From assembly GCF_000005505.3 (NCBI RefSeq), contig NC_016132.3, forward strand, positions 22,496,501 to 22,560,500: a stretch of 64,000 nt of DNA, given 5' to 3'. Under the pieces are notes generated by a model, which saw only the letters and a program-made list of their open reading frames with translations, had not been told where the DNA came from and did not search any database. Below are positions 24,001 through 36,074 of the stretch, piece after piece (the stretch's first letter is position 1; the number at the start of each line of letters is the position of its first letter). The stretch comes from Brachypodium distachyon (taxonomy: Eukaryota; Streptophyta; Magnoliopsida; Poales; Poaceae). The translations under genes and the position numbers were made by a program.

Positions 24001-24950
24001 TGCACAAGGAAATGAAGCGTGTGAGGCGGTGTCCGACGGTGGCTGATAGAGCGATGTGGCAGCCGTGGATGATGGCAGCAGGGACCCGATGGCGTGCGTG
24101 CAAACTGCAAGACCGCCGTGCTGCGATGCTGCAAGCAGTTGCATGGGTCGCTGCGTAGGACGAAAATTAGATCACTAATTACCACCGAACTCTTAGATGT
24201 CACTTCGTTAAATCGTTAATTACCACCGAATGTAAATAATCCAGTTAATAATGACAGCACACCAAAAGTGCGTAAGACTTTGTTGTAGTATTAATTTGTT
24301 TTGTCTCGATGAATTGCTGCAACACAACCTTGTTCACGCATATCCGTAGACATTTTTCATCATGGACGTGGCCTCATCGACGATTCACTTCAAAAGCTTG
24401 GCCTATCTGTCACCAGCGAAGGAATGCGGCGGACGCTCCAGTAGCGAGCGTTCCGGCTCCAGCGAAGGCACGAGGCGCGGGCTTTATGGAAAATAAACGT
24501 GACACGTTAGAGTTCGTTTAGGTTAAAAAGAGATGCTTCTGTCATCTAGTTTCTTCATGTTAGCAAATTTAAGTGTCACGTATATGTAAGGCACAATTTG
24601 AAAGCAAATTTATGTGTCACGTAGATCTAACGGTCATGTTTCAACAACTCTCAGATCCAACGGTCAGAATAATTGAGGTGATGCGGATCAACGTGAGGCC
24701 TCCTCGGTATCCCTTGTATTGTTTTTACTATATGACCAGTTTGTAGCCCAAGTGACATATCCTTCTCATTAAATTTTAACCATTAAATATAAGATCTGAT
24801 GGCCAATATAATTTAGGTGATGTGGATCAACATGGCGTCTTCCCGTGTTACCTCCTCATTTTTTTTTCTTAATCTATTTTTAGGGGATTTTTTTTCTTAA
24901 TCGAACCATCTGATTTATTTGTTTTATATCATACGGGTAAAATCTGAGAC
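24000..24950 (-). mobile_element. Helitron fragment, same family as 9.35-12.4 kb
   Basis: About 950 bp co-linear with 11000-11635 in the same orientation, interrupted here by a ~230-bp stretch at about 24260-24640 with no counterpart there. Shared landmarks are AATTACCACCGAACTCTTAGATG (24176 versus 11230), CCAGTTTGTAGCCCAAG, CATATCCTTCTCATTAA, GATCAACATGGCGTCTTCCC and CTTAATCGAACCATCTGATTTATTTG. Two copies of the family 5'-end motif (GTGATG.GGATCAACGTG) occur at about 24675 and 24820. No intact CTAG hairpin terminus was found, so it is treated as incomplete. Confidence 0.6.
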
Positions 24951-25787
24951 AACACATGCAACAGTATTCACATTTTTCTTAGCAATAATAAAATGGTATA
25001 TATAGAGTGATAATTTTTAAATATTGTTAGTAACTAATCTTTGCAAAATTATAGAAGAGGTGTAGCCTACATTTATCTTACTAACAATACATTGGTACGC
25101 AGAGTTATGGTTTTTTCAAACCCTATTACTAACTCGGCCTTGAAAAAAAAATATAAATCATATTGAATAGAGAAAAAAAATTGGGGGCATCGATCGATCA
25201 GCTGGCAGTAACAGGAAGATTCTTTTTCATGCTATTGTACTGTAGTGCATGCATACTTATACGTACTGAGCTAGCCGTCCAGAAGGTGGATGGTCTTGGG
25301 CTCCATCAATAACAACCCGTTTTATAAGATCTATCGTATGTGATTGATTTAGAAATTTACAGGCCAATGAGGTTGGTCCAGGTCTTCTGGAATATCATTT
25401 CAGCTGAGGTTCCTATCCGACGAGTCCATTTGACTCTGGTCTTTGGTGCTGGAATCGGAGACCGGTGCGACACGAACGGGACCCACGTGCCCCAGTCTCA
25501 TCAAGATCTGAAAGAGCTCCCGCATGCGCACGACGGCACGAGCATGCGCGCAGCGCTCGATGCGGCAAAATCACCTGGTTTCTTCTCCTCCTCAATCGAA
25601 TCAACGATACAATGCAACATAAACATAGTGATAACAAGGAGATGAAAGAAAAGAAGAGGAGGAGATCAGCAACGAGTGAAGAGGCACATAAACATCAGCA
25701 ATTCAGCACACAGGCGCAGTACTGAAACATTTCCTTAATTTTCATCACAGCCGAAGCAGCTCGCTATGAACAAGTTGCTGTCACAAT
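24951..25787. other. Intergenic, includes 3' flank of the next gene
   Basis: No gene recognised. The stretch just below 25788 is the probable 3' UTR of the minus-strand gene. A GC-richer patch at 25440-25600 has open frames on both strands without recognisable content. Confidence 0.4.
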
Positions 25788-26279
25788 TCACAACCAGAAA
25801 AGCTTCTTACATGCCTTGAAAATACCTCTCTTCTTCTTCGTCATTCCCTTGGCCTCCTCTTTCACATCACCTTCCTCCTCCTTCTTCTTCCCCTGCTCCT
25901 CCTCATCCTCCTCCTTCTCGTCACGCTCCTCGCAAGCATTGCCTTCACCGTCGCTGCCCCCATCCATGTCGTGGATCCTCCAGTAGTACCCATCCCCCTT
26001 TCCAGGAGCAGCCGGGTGCCGCCTCATGGAGAACGCCCTCCTCAGCGCGCCCGGCAGGTGCCCGGCGGCCCTGACCTTCTCGCCCGACCTGCAGAGCCTG
26101 TGGGAGCCGGTGGAGAAGGTCCTGGCAAGAGTGACCGCCCCAATGGCCAGCCCTTCCCACGCATTGGTCTCCTTGGTGTTGGTCAGCTCCAGCGATCGCC
26201 TGGCTCGGCCGCCGCCGCCAGCACTGGCCGCCGCCGTTGCAGGCGGCGAAGAGGAGGCGAGGTTGGAGTAGCCATTCAT
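25788..26279 (-). CDS. Uncharacterised plant protein with basic middle and acidic tail
   Basis: A single-exon frame of 163 aa on the minus strand, starting ATG AAT GGC at 26279 and ending TGA at 25788. An Ala/Gly-rich leader (1-30) is followed by a conserved-looking core, NAWEGLAIGAVTLARTFSTG (about 39-58), then a basic Arg-rich stretch with LRRAFSMRRH, a YYWRIHDMDGG segment, a Glu/Lys-rich low-complexity acidic region (about 115-150) and a basic Cys-containing C-terminus (IFKACKKLFWL). I recall small plant-only proteins with a similar WEGL.IGAVTLARTFS core but no assigned function, and do not name one. There is no signal peptide or membrane segment. A TATA box 245 bp upstream supports a real gene. 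The alternative, a chance open frame, is less likely because of the mixed-composition core. Confidence 0.75.
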   Translation of the reverse strand: MNGYSNLASSSPPATAAASAGGGGRARRSLELTNTKETNAWEGLAIGAVTLARTFSTGSHRLCRSGEKVRAAGHLPGALRRAFSMRRHPAAPGKGDGYYWRIHDMDGGSDGEGNACEERDEKEEDEEEQGKKKEEEGDVKEEAKGMTKKKRGIFKACKKLFWL

Positions 26280-26523
26280 CTCCCAACGGTTGATGAAACC
26301 TGGATGGAGCTAGCTAGCTTCTTGGTTTGGATCTGGACTCTTTGATGCCCCCTTCTGGTTTTGCAAATGGAACAGGTGAAATGCCCGTGTGCGCGTGCGT
26401 GCTGATTAGTAGGACAAGATCATGGACAATCGAGTAGGTGAACCCTGTTGTCTGTGGAAGTATCCAAGATTTGGACACGAATTTATATTCACCTCTTGTC
26501 TCCTGCACACGACTATGCGTGTA

Positions 26524-26532
26524 CTTATATAG
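26524..26532 (-). promoter_or_regulatory. TATA box of the 25788-26279 gene
   Basis: The minus strand reads CTATATAAG, a near-consensus plant TATA box. Transcription would start near 26495, giving a 5' UTR of about 215 nt before the ATG at 26279. Inferred from motif and spacing only. Confidence 0.55.
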
Positions 26533-28181
26533 TGCTACTACTTGGTGAAGGATCTGTAATGTAATTTATGCTAACTAGCATGGTTACGCAGTTTGAATTA
26601 CCGAGGTCTTAAGTTCGTTGGTCTGGTAACAACAGGTCGGTGCCGGAGGGTTAATTACGGGTGGATTCTACGAGAGCGGGCGGTTGAGAGTGTCAGGTTC
26701 TCAGTTGTTTATTTCTGGGTTAGGGAGATGTCTGTTGGAAAAACGAAATTTTATAGCTGGGAACTACTGCTACGGCGCTCGTCCTCGTAGCCCATTTTAT
26801 ATGCCATGACCACATGAGGCTGATGGTTTTATAATAGTCTCTGCTCATAGTGTCTTTGACTCTAGCCGGCGATGTTTGCAGGATTCACATACTGACAGTG
26901 TGTTAATGTCTCGCTCGTTGAGAATCGGGGCTCGGGGAACCAAGCATTAGAATTGTTACTCACGGCATGGAGTCACGGTTGGGCGAAGACAAGTAAGATC
27001 ACGCCTAATTACAGGGTGGAAATAGGAGACCAGCGGCACCATTTTGAAGTCCTCCGCCGCCGACGACCACCATCAAATCAGACGCAAAGAAACAGTATTG
27101 CAACAACTGCTCAGTGTCTGAAACCAACCCAAGGACCTCTTTGGTTGGACTTAAAATTGCCTTTTGACTTTTGACTTATAAGTTACATAAGCATCTAAAT
27201 AGTTGCTTTTAACTTTAACTTTTTGCTTATACCATCATCTAATAATATCAAGTTAAAAGCCAAAACAAAAAGCACATAATTTGATGCTTTTATAGTTTAT
27301 AAGACAAAAATCAGAAAATAGTTTTAAACCCAACCAAACATGGCATAAACCAAGGGAAGCTTTTTTGGCCCAGCAAGGCCGTTTCAATTTCATTGCTACT
27401 CCGTACTTTTGTGATCAGCTTCAAGACTCGACATTCCCGAACTGATTTTTTTTTCAACATTCATGTGTGATTAGCTCTGAACTGAAATATGTCAAAGTGT
27501 ATATTTTTGTTTGTTGTCAAGCTTCTGAAAAAAAAACACTGTGCTTTTGCCGTTTTTTCTTGGCTGATGCTTTTAGCTTCAGATCTGGAATTTTGATTGA
27601 GCTTAAACAGAAGCAGCAGCAACAGACGAGGAAACTAAGAGAGGAAGATGGCCACGTTTTTACAGGGTTTTCAGCAAAAAAATCCCAACCGTAGCGGCAG
27701 CAAAACACCCGCCAAACGCCCATGAGCCGACGTGTACGTGGTCAACGTGCCACGTAGGCGAGTCAGATGTGTCCGAGCAAACTTAGGATCTCGCGTGCAT
27801 CACTTATCATAAAATTAGGACTAAAATGTTCAGTTTTCATAGTTTTAGGATTAAACTGACATTGTGACAATCAAAATAGGAACGGGGGTGTATTTACATA
27901 CGTAAACAAACAGCCAAGCTCCCAAGCTCATATGATGGGAAAAGAGGGCTACAGCTTTACATTTTCTTTCTAGAGTCGGCTGCGGCTTTACATGGGAATC
28001 GGTCTCCACAGCCCAAGAAAGGACCAAGACATCTTTCTTTTTCAGCCCAAGACAAGAAGGCCGGCCCATGAAAGAAATTCAGAGCTTGTCGACACCACGA
28101 ACATCAGGACTTTGGATCATCTCTCTCGGCGCTACAGCGTACACCAAGCACGTATCCGTCCATCGTGTTGAAGAGAGACGG
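26533..28181. other. Intergenic, one MITE recognised
   Basis: Promoter-side DNA of the 25788 gene on the left and 3' flank of the 28182 gene on the right. Apart from the MITE at 27140-27338 nothing is recognised; short open frames are AT-rich and lack domains. Confidence 0.4.
27140..27338. mobile_element. Small MITE with TTTGGTTGG ends
   Basis: Left end TTTGGTTGGACTTAAAA and right end TTTTAAACCCAACCAAA form an imperfect terminal inverted repeat around about 165 bp of AT-rich DNA. The ends resemble hAT or PIF/Harbinger-derived grass MITEs. The target duplication is unclear. Confidence 0.6.
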
Positions 28182-28861
28182 TCACGGCGGCAGCAATGAA
28201 TGCTGATGGCCATGATGGTGCGGAGGCCAACGCATCCCTTCTCTCGGGCAACAAGCGAGGAGCAGCGGAGCCGGCTGCGCCAGGAACGTCGGATACCGCT
28301 GCCCCGGCATCACCACCGTCAGGTCCAAGGCCACCACGGCCTCCTCCTCCATCTGCAAAACCAAAAACAAAAACAAATATCATCAGCTCGCGTGTAATTT
28401 TTCTTTAATTCTTCTTTTTTTTGCTACCACGGACGGACACGTCTGTCCTGCTGACAGGATGCACGTGAACCGAAATGCATGGCCACGAGCGTGCAGCCGA
28501 ATTAATGCGCGAGCTCTCGTGTCTGAATCAATCTTACCTTTGGCGGAGGCGCGAGCTTGTCCGGTGAGCCGTGGTCGCGCGGGCCACCGGGGTGCCGGCC
28601 CGCGGGCTGCGAGTGCGACGACTGGCCATCTCCGTCTCCGTCGTGGGCCGCGGCGGAGGCCCAGCCGGGCTTGATGAGGTGCTCGAAGATGGCCATGAGG
28701 AGGAACATGGAGATGAGGATGGCGGTGGCCGCGAAGCCGAAGGAGATGGCGCTGGCGTTCGTGGACGACGACCCGAGCTCCTTCACGCCGTCGTCCCTCG
28801 CGTTTTCGCCCGACGACGGCGTCGCGTCCCCCATCCACGGCCTCCCCGCAAAGCCACTCAT
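28182..28861 (-). CDS. Uncharacterised plant single-pass membrane protein
   Basis: Two exons on the minus strand, 28538-28861 and 28182-28352, with a clean GT-AG intron in phase 0; the product is 164 aa. The N-terminal ~40 residues are polar (Ser/Gly/Asp), followed by one membrane segment (ISFGFAATAILISMFLLMAI, about 42-61) ending FEHLIKPGW. A polar His/Ser/Pro/Gly stretch leads to the exon junction. Exon 2 encodes VVALDLTVVMPGQRYPTFLAQP and a C-terminal CCPREGMRWPPH motif followed by His-rich residues. The VMPG..YPTF.AQP and C..REG..WP.H motifs recall an uncharacterised plant family, which supports the splice. Function is unknown. The ATG at 28861 is the first in-frame ATG; an upstream TTG is not a likely start. 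Confidence 0.8.
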
Positions 28862-28901
28862 GGCCTGGGCGGCCTGGCTAGCTGATCCCAACCTTCTTGG
28901 G

Positions 28902-28913
28902 TAAATATATAAA
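28902..28913 (-). promoter_or_regulatory. Possible TATA box of the 28182-28861 gene
   Basis: The minus strand reads ATTTATATATTT about 45 bp upstream of the start codon. If used, the 5' UTR would be only about 15-20 nt, which is short; the TSS could instead be further upstream. Confidence 0.35.
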
Positions 28914-31900
28914 TCTTCACGGGGAGCTGGATTGTTGGAGCTCTCGCCTAGTACCTCGCAGAGGAAATGCAGGCACCGAATACGGCTGAGTTCATCATTA
29001 TCTCCTCACTCCTGAGTCCTGACCATGTGCATGTGACGCTGCTTCTGGAGAGACGGTATCACGATCTACACGTGAAGAGAGGCAGAAAAGTTAAATGAAA
29101 ATTGCAGGCGACTGGTACCTTCCGGTACATTTGTTTTTTCTCTTGCAAGATAAACATGTGGCAAACTTTTTTCTTTGGATAAGAGCCATGTGGCAAAAAC
29201 TGATGAACTAGAACCGGAAACTATAATAATGTCATCACACCACGTATGCATTGGAATATTACACGGTTCTGTTGCTTCTTGAGTTTCTCCTGTTTTGGTT
29301 TCTGTCTCTCGTCAAGAGTAAAGCTGAAAAGCTTGCAGAAAAGGGAAGAAAGAGCAGGGAAACAGAGGAAGGACTGGGCTGAAACCCAAGCAGCGAACTA
29401 CTCATTCTTGAACCCAGCAGGAGAAGTCAGGAAACACCTAAATTGCAGGCAAAAGAAACACACCTTTAGTACTCTCGCTTCGCTGCTGCCACAGCCAAGA
29501 ACCAGCAGCAACTGCCTGTTTGCCGGCGCCTCATCCAAGTTGGTGTAGTATTTCCTGAATGCCAAGAACCCTACAAGATGAGCGATAGCTTGGCTGTCTC
29601 TACTTAAAGGGGGTTCTGATCTCTCCTTGGCCAAGGGAAAATGGTGGTGCTGGCGTTGTGGGGGTGGTCAAGAGGGAGAGGAACAAAAGGAAAAGATGGA
29701 AGAACAAAAAGAGCGTGGGGGCTTTAGGCTGTGGTGTGCCACCTTATACAGAAAACAAGAAATGATTTAAGAGATTCAACAACAGTTTGATGGGAGGCTG
29801 CCTGCCTACAAGAATGGTGCAAAAAACAATCACGGAATCATGTTTGGGCACCTCAAAAAGAGTGGCTCCTCATCCCCATACACACATCCTGTAGCGACCC
29901 ACATGACCCTAGAACTATTGTGGTTTTGTAGCTGTAGTAGAGCAGGGCAGGGCAGGAGAGGCAGAGGAGGAGGGGCAAATGATTCAAAAGGGGGCAAGGA
30001 AAAAGGCAAAGGTAAAGAAAGAGAACGTAGGGAAAGCAGCACATAAAAAGAATAGAGGTCTGGCGTTGTGCAGGATCCCCAATCAGATATTGAAAGTCAG
30101 TGTCAATAATGCTGCGTGTCAGGTCGCTCAGGTAAAACGGCAGCCTCTACTGCTCCTCCTACTGAAATCGCATGGCGCCCATTTCTAGCACCGCATCTTC
30201 ACATGTGAATCGTGATGTGACGTGACATCAGAATTGTTGGATTGATCTCCTTCATAGTGTTGAGAAATTGGCAATTACACGACATCATATTCAGAAATGG
30301 CAACATGGTTTTCTCGAGAAAAGAAGAAGAGGCAAAGATGAGGGAACCGAGATGGGAGGGAACTGGCGAAGCAAAGCACATCTCTTTGCTTGCAAGGGGA
30401 AAACACTCAAAGAGAGCATTTGTTTGTTGTTATGGGGAAGCAAGAGATGCCTCTTATTATTGCTAAGTGAATGTATGTGGCAGGATGGAAGGAGGAGGAC
30501 AGGGAGGCATGGCCTCTTGAGGCTGCAAGGCAATCGGCCGGGGTCCTACGGCCAGACCGCTCGGTGGGTCATCTGCAACCACATGAGTACATGACCATTG
30601 TACGCTCAATTGTACATGTTAGACTCCATCTCAAACCCCTGATATAAGCATCACTACGGCTAGTGTACCAATAATCTTTAAAAGATAAATACACCGCATG
30701 GTCTAATTATCAGTATCACTGCAGGGACAGATGAAAGGAAACGAAGCATTTTAAGCAACTCTCTCTATGTACGGTTCAGCTAGATAGCGCCACTGGCCTG
30801 TCAGCTGTAGCATGATGCATAAGCATGGGTACAACAATGCAGGGATAGGCTGTCTCCCTTGCAAGGCAGGGACATGGCATGAGCCTGGTTGCCAAAAGAG
30901 TTGGAGGACGCATCTCCAACATGCCATTTAACTATGTCCGAAGAAGTAAGTGCCTGGTACCCCAGGCCCCCAACTCCTAACCAACATTGGACTGAGTTTT
31001 TGGATACGTATACTCATATAATTATATGTGCGTAGGGAAGCTATGGTATATAAACGAAAGCCAGTCAGTTTGATATGTTTTCTCCCGGCCGGATACAAGT
31101 CTTGGTCTTTCATTCTTCAGTTCCGAGGCTGATCTGAGCAGTAAGATACTCGAAGCCCATGCTTGCTTGCCATGCGCCAAAATCTCACCTAGGATACTCT
31201 AGGAGGCAGCAGATCCGCCAAAAAGCTGTTTCAATTATCAGTCGACTGGCTAATCTAACTCCTTCCACTTTTCTGCATGGCACTTGTTTCGCAACGTTGG
31301 TATCGCGCTCGGTAATGATTAGTGTATCTAGAACGGCTGCGTTCTGTCTACCAGTAAATTAAGTGAGTACATGGCCTTATATTATTGCCACACTTTGGGA
31401 AATAAAGGCAAGCTGGTAACCGATGATTAAGCATCCATGAAATTACCATGGGCAATAGTAAAGTAATACTGTTAGTTATAACTGATGATTAGGCTTCCAA
31501 TGAAATGAACTTCCTTTATTTATTCAGAACAACTATTTTGAAAGTTAAATGGCCTTCCTTATGACAACATTATTTCTTTCTGTACACACTTGCTTTGCCC
31601 TGTCTCCTCTCCCTGAACAACATCTAGTCTATCCAGATAAAATAAGAAAAGTCTCCAAAGTGAGTAATTGCAGAGACAATTAAAGTGCAGCTTCCACTAC
31701 TAAAAACCTTTGCACGCCATGCTTTAGCGTCGAGAGGGGTGGCTGGCGATCGAGGACTAGGCCATCGGTGAGGCCAATGAACTCCTTGCATACTTGTTTA
31801 GTATACTAATCTCAAGAACATACATACATACGCGTCCGTGCATCTGCAATCCCCTGACCAGTTTCCCTAGCTTCTTGGGAGTGTCGACTGATCCGTTGCA

Positions 31901-32809
31901 GACGTACTGCGAGTACCGAAGAGGCAACGGCATGGAGGAAAGGAGCCCAATTGTTAAAAGCAAATCTGATCAGTTTGGACTTCTTGCTCCAGCTTTATGC
32001 TGCACCACTACCCCCAACACAAGCAATCCTCAGTTCGGCCCTCCCAAGAAAAAAGGAAGGAAAAGATGACAAATTATAGGAAGGAAAGAAAGAGAAGAAG
32101 AATAATTCAGGTCATTTTGTAGAAGGGGAATTAATTAAAGGAGAAGGTTCTCGACATATAAGATGGGATTAACAATGATAATAACGCAAAGGCAAGGGGC
32201 ATGACAGAATGACGTGCTAGGGAAAAGCCTGGACCAGATGGAGCCGGAGAGATTACAGAAACGGGGATTGGGCACATGCACGGAGGGGCTGAGACCTGAG
32301 AGGTTTAGGCGCGCGCAGACAGCAGGATTAGACCGGATGGGTTGGGCATTGAATCGGTTCTGAATTCCGCATACCTGATCATGTCAAACTGACCATGATT
32401 ATATCTATTGCTTAATGCTAGCTAGTAGTAGCAGCTAGCTAGGACGTGAAATATTTTAGCGACGGGGAAAGACAGGGTCCGGTCTCTGTCGTGTCGCGCG
32501 CGCTCTGCCTTTTTACTCGGGGTCGAAGCTGAGGGACCGCCAAATGCATGGCGGGCCTCGCCCTGCTCCTCTTCCCCGCAACTTGTAGAGAAAAGAGACG
32601 AAACAAAAAGAACATGAAAGCGAAGGGTTAAGGTGACCACATTCACAATTTCACATACATGGAATAATTTTCGGGAAAAAGGTCTATACCCTGAAGTTAC
32701 GAACAAGGTATTTGTAGTCGTAGAAGCCGTAGTTTTGGTCTCTGGATTTTGCAGGATTTCACATACCATCCAGTAATAACTAAGTTTATCTTGGTAAGTC
32801 TGCATAAAA
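28914..32809. other. Intergenic, no gene recognised
   Basis: About 3.9 kb with many short open frames on both strands, none with a recognisable domain or splice structure. Purine-rich patches (GGAGG and GAAAGG runs) occur at 29640-30050 and 32040-32110. I compared it by eye with common plant microRNA sequences and found no match. No inverted-repeat element was seen. Confidence 0.4.
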
Positions 32810-32891
32810 GTCGATATGTCCGAGTGGTTAAGGAGACAGACTCGAAATCTGTTGGGCTTTGCCTGCGCAGGTTCGAATCCTGCTGTCGACG
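32810..32891 (+). tRNA. tRNA-Ser (anticodon CGA)
   Basis: The acceptor stem pairs GTCGATA (32810-32816) with TGTCGAC (32884-32890), with one G-T pair, and the discriminator is G. The anticodon stem-loop is ACAGA-CTCGAAA-TCTGT, placing anticodon CGA at 32843-32845 (reads UCG, serine). A long variable arm (GGGCTTTGCCTGC) is typical of class II tRNA-Ser. The A box (TGTCCGAGTGG) and B box (GGTTCGAATCC) are intact, and a run of five T just downstream (32893-32897) is the pol III terminator. There is no intron, and CCA is not encoded, as expected for nuclear tRNA. Confidence 0.97.
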
Positions 32892-32892
32892 C

Positions 32893-32897
32893 TTTTT
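32893..32897 (+). terminator. Pol III terminator of tRNA-Ser
   Basis: TTTTT begins two bases after the tRNA end, the usual pol III stop signal. Confidence 0.8.
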
Positions 32898-33240
32898 CTG
32901 TTTAATTTCCTCTCTTTTTTCTTCTCACGATGCGGAGAACTGCCGATCTTGCGCGACACCGTGCAATGCGAGGTCCATTTGGCTAGCACGGCCTTTCCCA
33001 TTCATCCACGCCACTGCAGATGACCTTTTGTTCCGGCCTGGTCGTGTTACTTCGGCCTTCCTCCTAGTTCCTGAGCAAATCAGCATATAAAGGAACTGGC
33101 TTGCGAAAAAAGCCCATGTATAAACCTCTACACTGCTCCCACACGGTTCGCACATCAGGTTCAGGAAGCCCAAGTTTGTAATCGCTTCAGGGAGCCCAAG
33201 TTTGTGCCAACCTTCCTTTAATAAGCCCATAATAACAAGG

Positions 33241-33255
33241 GACTCGCAGAGTTTT
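33241..33255. repeat. Target-site duplication, 3' side of the LINE
   Basis: GACTCGCAGAGTTTT is identical to 36075-36089 and brackets the LINE insertion. Confidence 0.93.
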
Positions 33256-36074
33256 TTTCTTTTAGGGAAAGACGGTCGTTTCCGTCATTCGATTAGAGAG
33301 AAAAAATAGAACTGTACAGGCTCTCAATCCCCGGGGGAATCAAAGAGAAGAGAAACCAAAGCAAAGCAAAATGACGCGAGAGGAAAATCTAGACGTCTCC
33401 CGAGTCTATGGAGCTCGCCAAAGTACGGCTCTGCACCTCTTTCCAAACTAAGTAAGCTACCTCTAAAGTGGTCAAAGCCGACGAATGGAAGATTCGTCTG
33501 TTGCGTTCCTTCCAAATCCCCCACCAGGTGGTGATGAGCCTTCTGCTGAGCGTCCTCGTCTCCTTTGGAAGGCCGTGAATAAGGCACTCCCAGTGGGCGT
33601 TGATGTCGGTGGTCAAAGGGATGGGCACCACCGTGACCAAGCTCCAAGTCTGTATATGTCACCATACCTCCGTGGTGAAACTGCTGTCGCGGAAAAGGTG
33701 GATGATAGTCTCCCCGTGGATATGGCAGAGCTTACACATCGGGTCGTGGGGCCATCCCCGAGAGGCCAGGTTGTCGGCCATTAGGATCTTGCCGTGTGCC
33801 GGCGTCCATGCAAAGAATTTGTAGCTTGGCGCCGCTACCGCCTTCCATATTTTCCCTGACTCAAAAGGGGGGAGTGAGCCAGCAAACTGAATTCGATATG
33901 CCGAGGCGGTGGTGTATGAGGCCGAGGGGGTCCATCTCCAGGAGATGGAATCGTTCTCCTTGGAGAGGTGGACGCCCTGAATGCACTCCCAAAGTGCGAC
34001 GAAGTCCAAAAGTTGCTTCGTGCTGTTGATGCGAAGGAGGGCCCGAATCTAGTTTCCTCCAGACAATTCCTTTTGGACCGTGCGATTTTTTCTGGAGGCA
34101 ATCGCAAAAAGGCCCGGCCATCTATTCCTCGGAGTGGATCCGTCAGGGAGCCAAGCATCGTGCCAGAATAATGCCTTCTCTCCCACACCAAGGGAAATCT
34201 TCGTCGATGCCCTGAAGAGCGCCAAGTCCTTCTGGCCGCAAGGGGAGGGGAGTCCCAACCATGGGCGGGCACGATCAGCCCACGCGAGCCAAGGCCAGTG
34301 GAGGCGGAGAGCCCTGCCGAACTTGGCCAGATCGAGGATTCCAAGCCCACCAAGCTCCCTGGGGCGGCACACCGTGGCCCAATTCACCAAAGGTATAGAG
34401 GACGACGCTTGGCCTGGCTGACGAGTGCGTACCCAGATGAAGTTCCGAATGAGTTTGTTTATCTGGCGGAGGATTCCGGCGGGGAGCTTGAATGCCGTGA
34501 GGTGGTAAGTGACCACGGCGGAGAGGATGGATCTTGCTAGAACGACACGTCCCGCCCGGGTAAAGTGTGTACCCCGCCAACCCGCAAGGCGGGAGCCTGC
34601 CTTGTCGATCAGCGGCTGGAAGGCGGTGCCTTTGAGCTTGGACGGGCAGAGAGGGAGGCCCAAGTAAGTGCAAGGGAAGGCCCCTAGCCTGGCCGGGAAG
34701 GCGGCAAGGGCGGCAGCAGATTGCGCCTCGTCGCAGCCGATGAGGAAGATCTCCGATTTGTCGAGGTTGGTGCGCATCCGGAGGCGTCTCCGAAGAGCAC
34801 GATCAAGCGGTGGATTGCTTGTAAATCCATTGGCGAGGGGGAGGAGAAAATCCCGATGTCATCTGCGTAAAGAGAGACGCGCACGTTGATTGTGGTCAAG
34901 CGAAAAGGCTTGAGAAGACCGTCCAAAGCCGCCTTGTGCAAGATGTGGTGGAGGGGGTCCATCGCGATGATGAAGAGCATCGGGGAGAGTGGATCTCCCT
35001 GTCTCAGCCCACGGGCATGGCGGATCCTCGGGCCCGGCACTCCGTTAAGGAGGGCGCGAGAGGAGGCGGACGAGAGGAGGAGGCAGATCCATTGCCGCCA
35101 TCGGGGACCGAATCCGAGCGCGTTGAGAAGCTCCATAAGGAAAAGCTAACAGACCGAGTCGAAGGCTTTGGAAATATCAAGCTTCAGGAAGCATGCTGGC
35201 TCCTTTTTCCGGTATAAATCCCGAATGATTCCTTGCACCAAGATGAAGTTGTCGTGAATACAACGCTTCTTGATGAAGGCCGATTGACTTGCGGAAACCA
35301 GTTCCGGGAGCACTGGGGCAAGCCGTAGAGACAAAAGTTTGGAGAAGATCTTTGCAAGGCTGTGTATGAGGCTTATAGGGCGGAAGTCTCGAATGGAAGA
35401 AGCGTTTCCTTTCTTTGGCAGTAGCACAATGTGTGCCGAGTTGATAAGGGGAGAAGCGTGGCCTCCTGAGCTAGCAAGAGAGTCGATGGCCAGCTTGAGA
35501 TCATCCTTGATGGTCTCCCAACAACTGCGGAAGAACTTCCCAATGAAGCCGTCGGGTCCGGGGGCCTTTTCCACTGGAAGGCTGAATACTGCCATCTTGA
35601 TTTCATCCATAGAGAAGGTTTGCTCGAGATGGCTAAGATCTCGAGGAGTGTAGCCGAGGGCTTGCCAGTTGAGCCCAGCTGTCCGCGGCACGGCAGTGCC
35701 GAGGAAGGCGCTGAAGTGCTCGAAGATTAACTTTTCTTTCTCAAGATGGGTGATCGCCATGCCAGAGTTGTAGGCCAGAGATTGTATGAAGTTCTTCTTA
35801 CGCCTTCCATTGGCACGGATGTGGAAGTATCTAGAGTTGACGTTTCCCATTCTAATGTTGGCCAGCCTAGCCCTCTGCCGGATCTTGCTCTTGGCGATGG
35901 TCGCAAGTCCTAGGAATTTGTTTTTCATGGAAGTGTGGAGGCTTTGCTCGGCGGGGGAGAGGTCCCTATTCTCCTGTGCCACGTCCAGACGGCCGATGAT
36001 CTCGGTGGCAATGGCCATCTGGAGGTTAGTGTTGCCGAAGCACAGCTTACGCCATGCCTTCAATGCCTGATGAT
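33256..36074 (-). mobile_element. 5'-truncated LINE (L1-like) retrotransposon, inactive
   Basis: Minus-strand coding remnants in order: an upstream domain (36063 downward, RARLANIRMGNVNSRYFH), reverse transcriptase with PVEKAPGPDGFIGKFF, FRPISLIHSLAKI, KLDISKAFDSV, GLRQGDPLSPMLFI and the catalytic SLYADD (near 34880), then YLGLPLCPSKLKG and RAGRVVLARSIL. A zinc-finger (zf-RVT) region follows: YKFFAWTPAHGKILMADNLA, then CKLCHIHGETIIHLF at 33659-34009. The endonuclease domain is absent, so the copy is 5'-truncated. It is dead: a nonsense codon interrupts the frame at 35146-35148 within the KAFDSVC block (the family normally has W next), with frameshifts near 34770 and 34050 and further breaks in the zf-RVT part. 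The A-rich 3' tail is at 33256-33275 (minus strand). Confidence 0.95.

Noticed and set aside
28383..28838. 151-codon minus-strand frame overlapping the membrane-protein gene
   Set aside because: Arg/His-rich shadow frame; the spliced 164-aa product in the other frame has a membrane segment and conserved-looking motifs.
30780..30900. Possible microRNA hairpin
   Set aside because: A stretch resembling the tail of a known miRNA (ATAGCGCC) was checked, but the rest does not match and no convincing stem-loop was found.
33389..36063. LINE reading frames as separate host genes
   Set aside because: They are consecutive pieces of one reverse transcriptase/zf-RVT polyprotein bounded by a shared target duplication.
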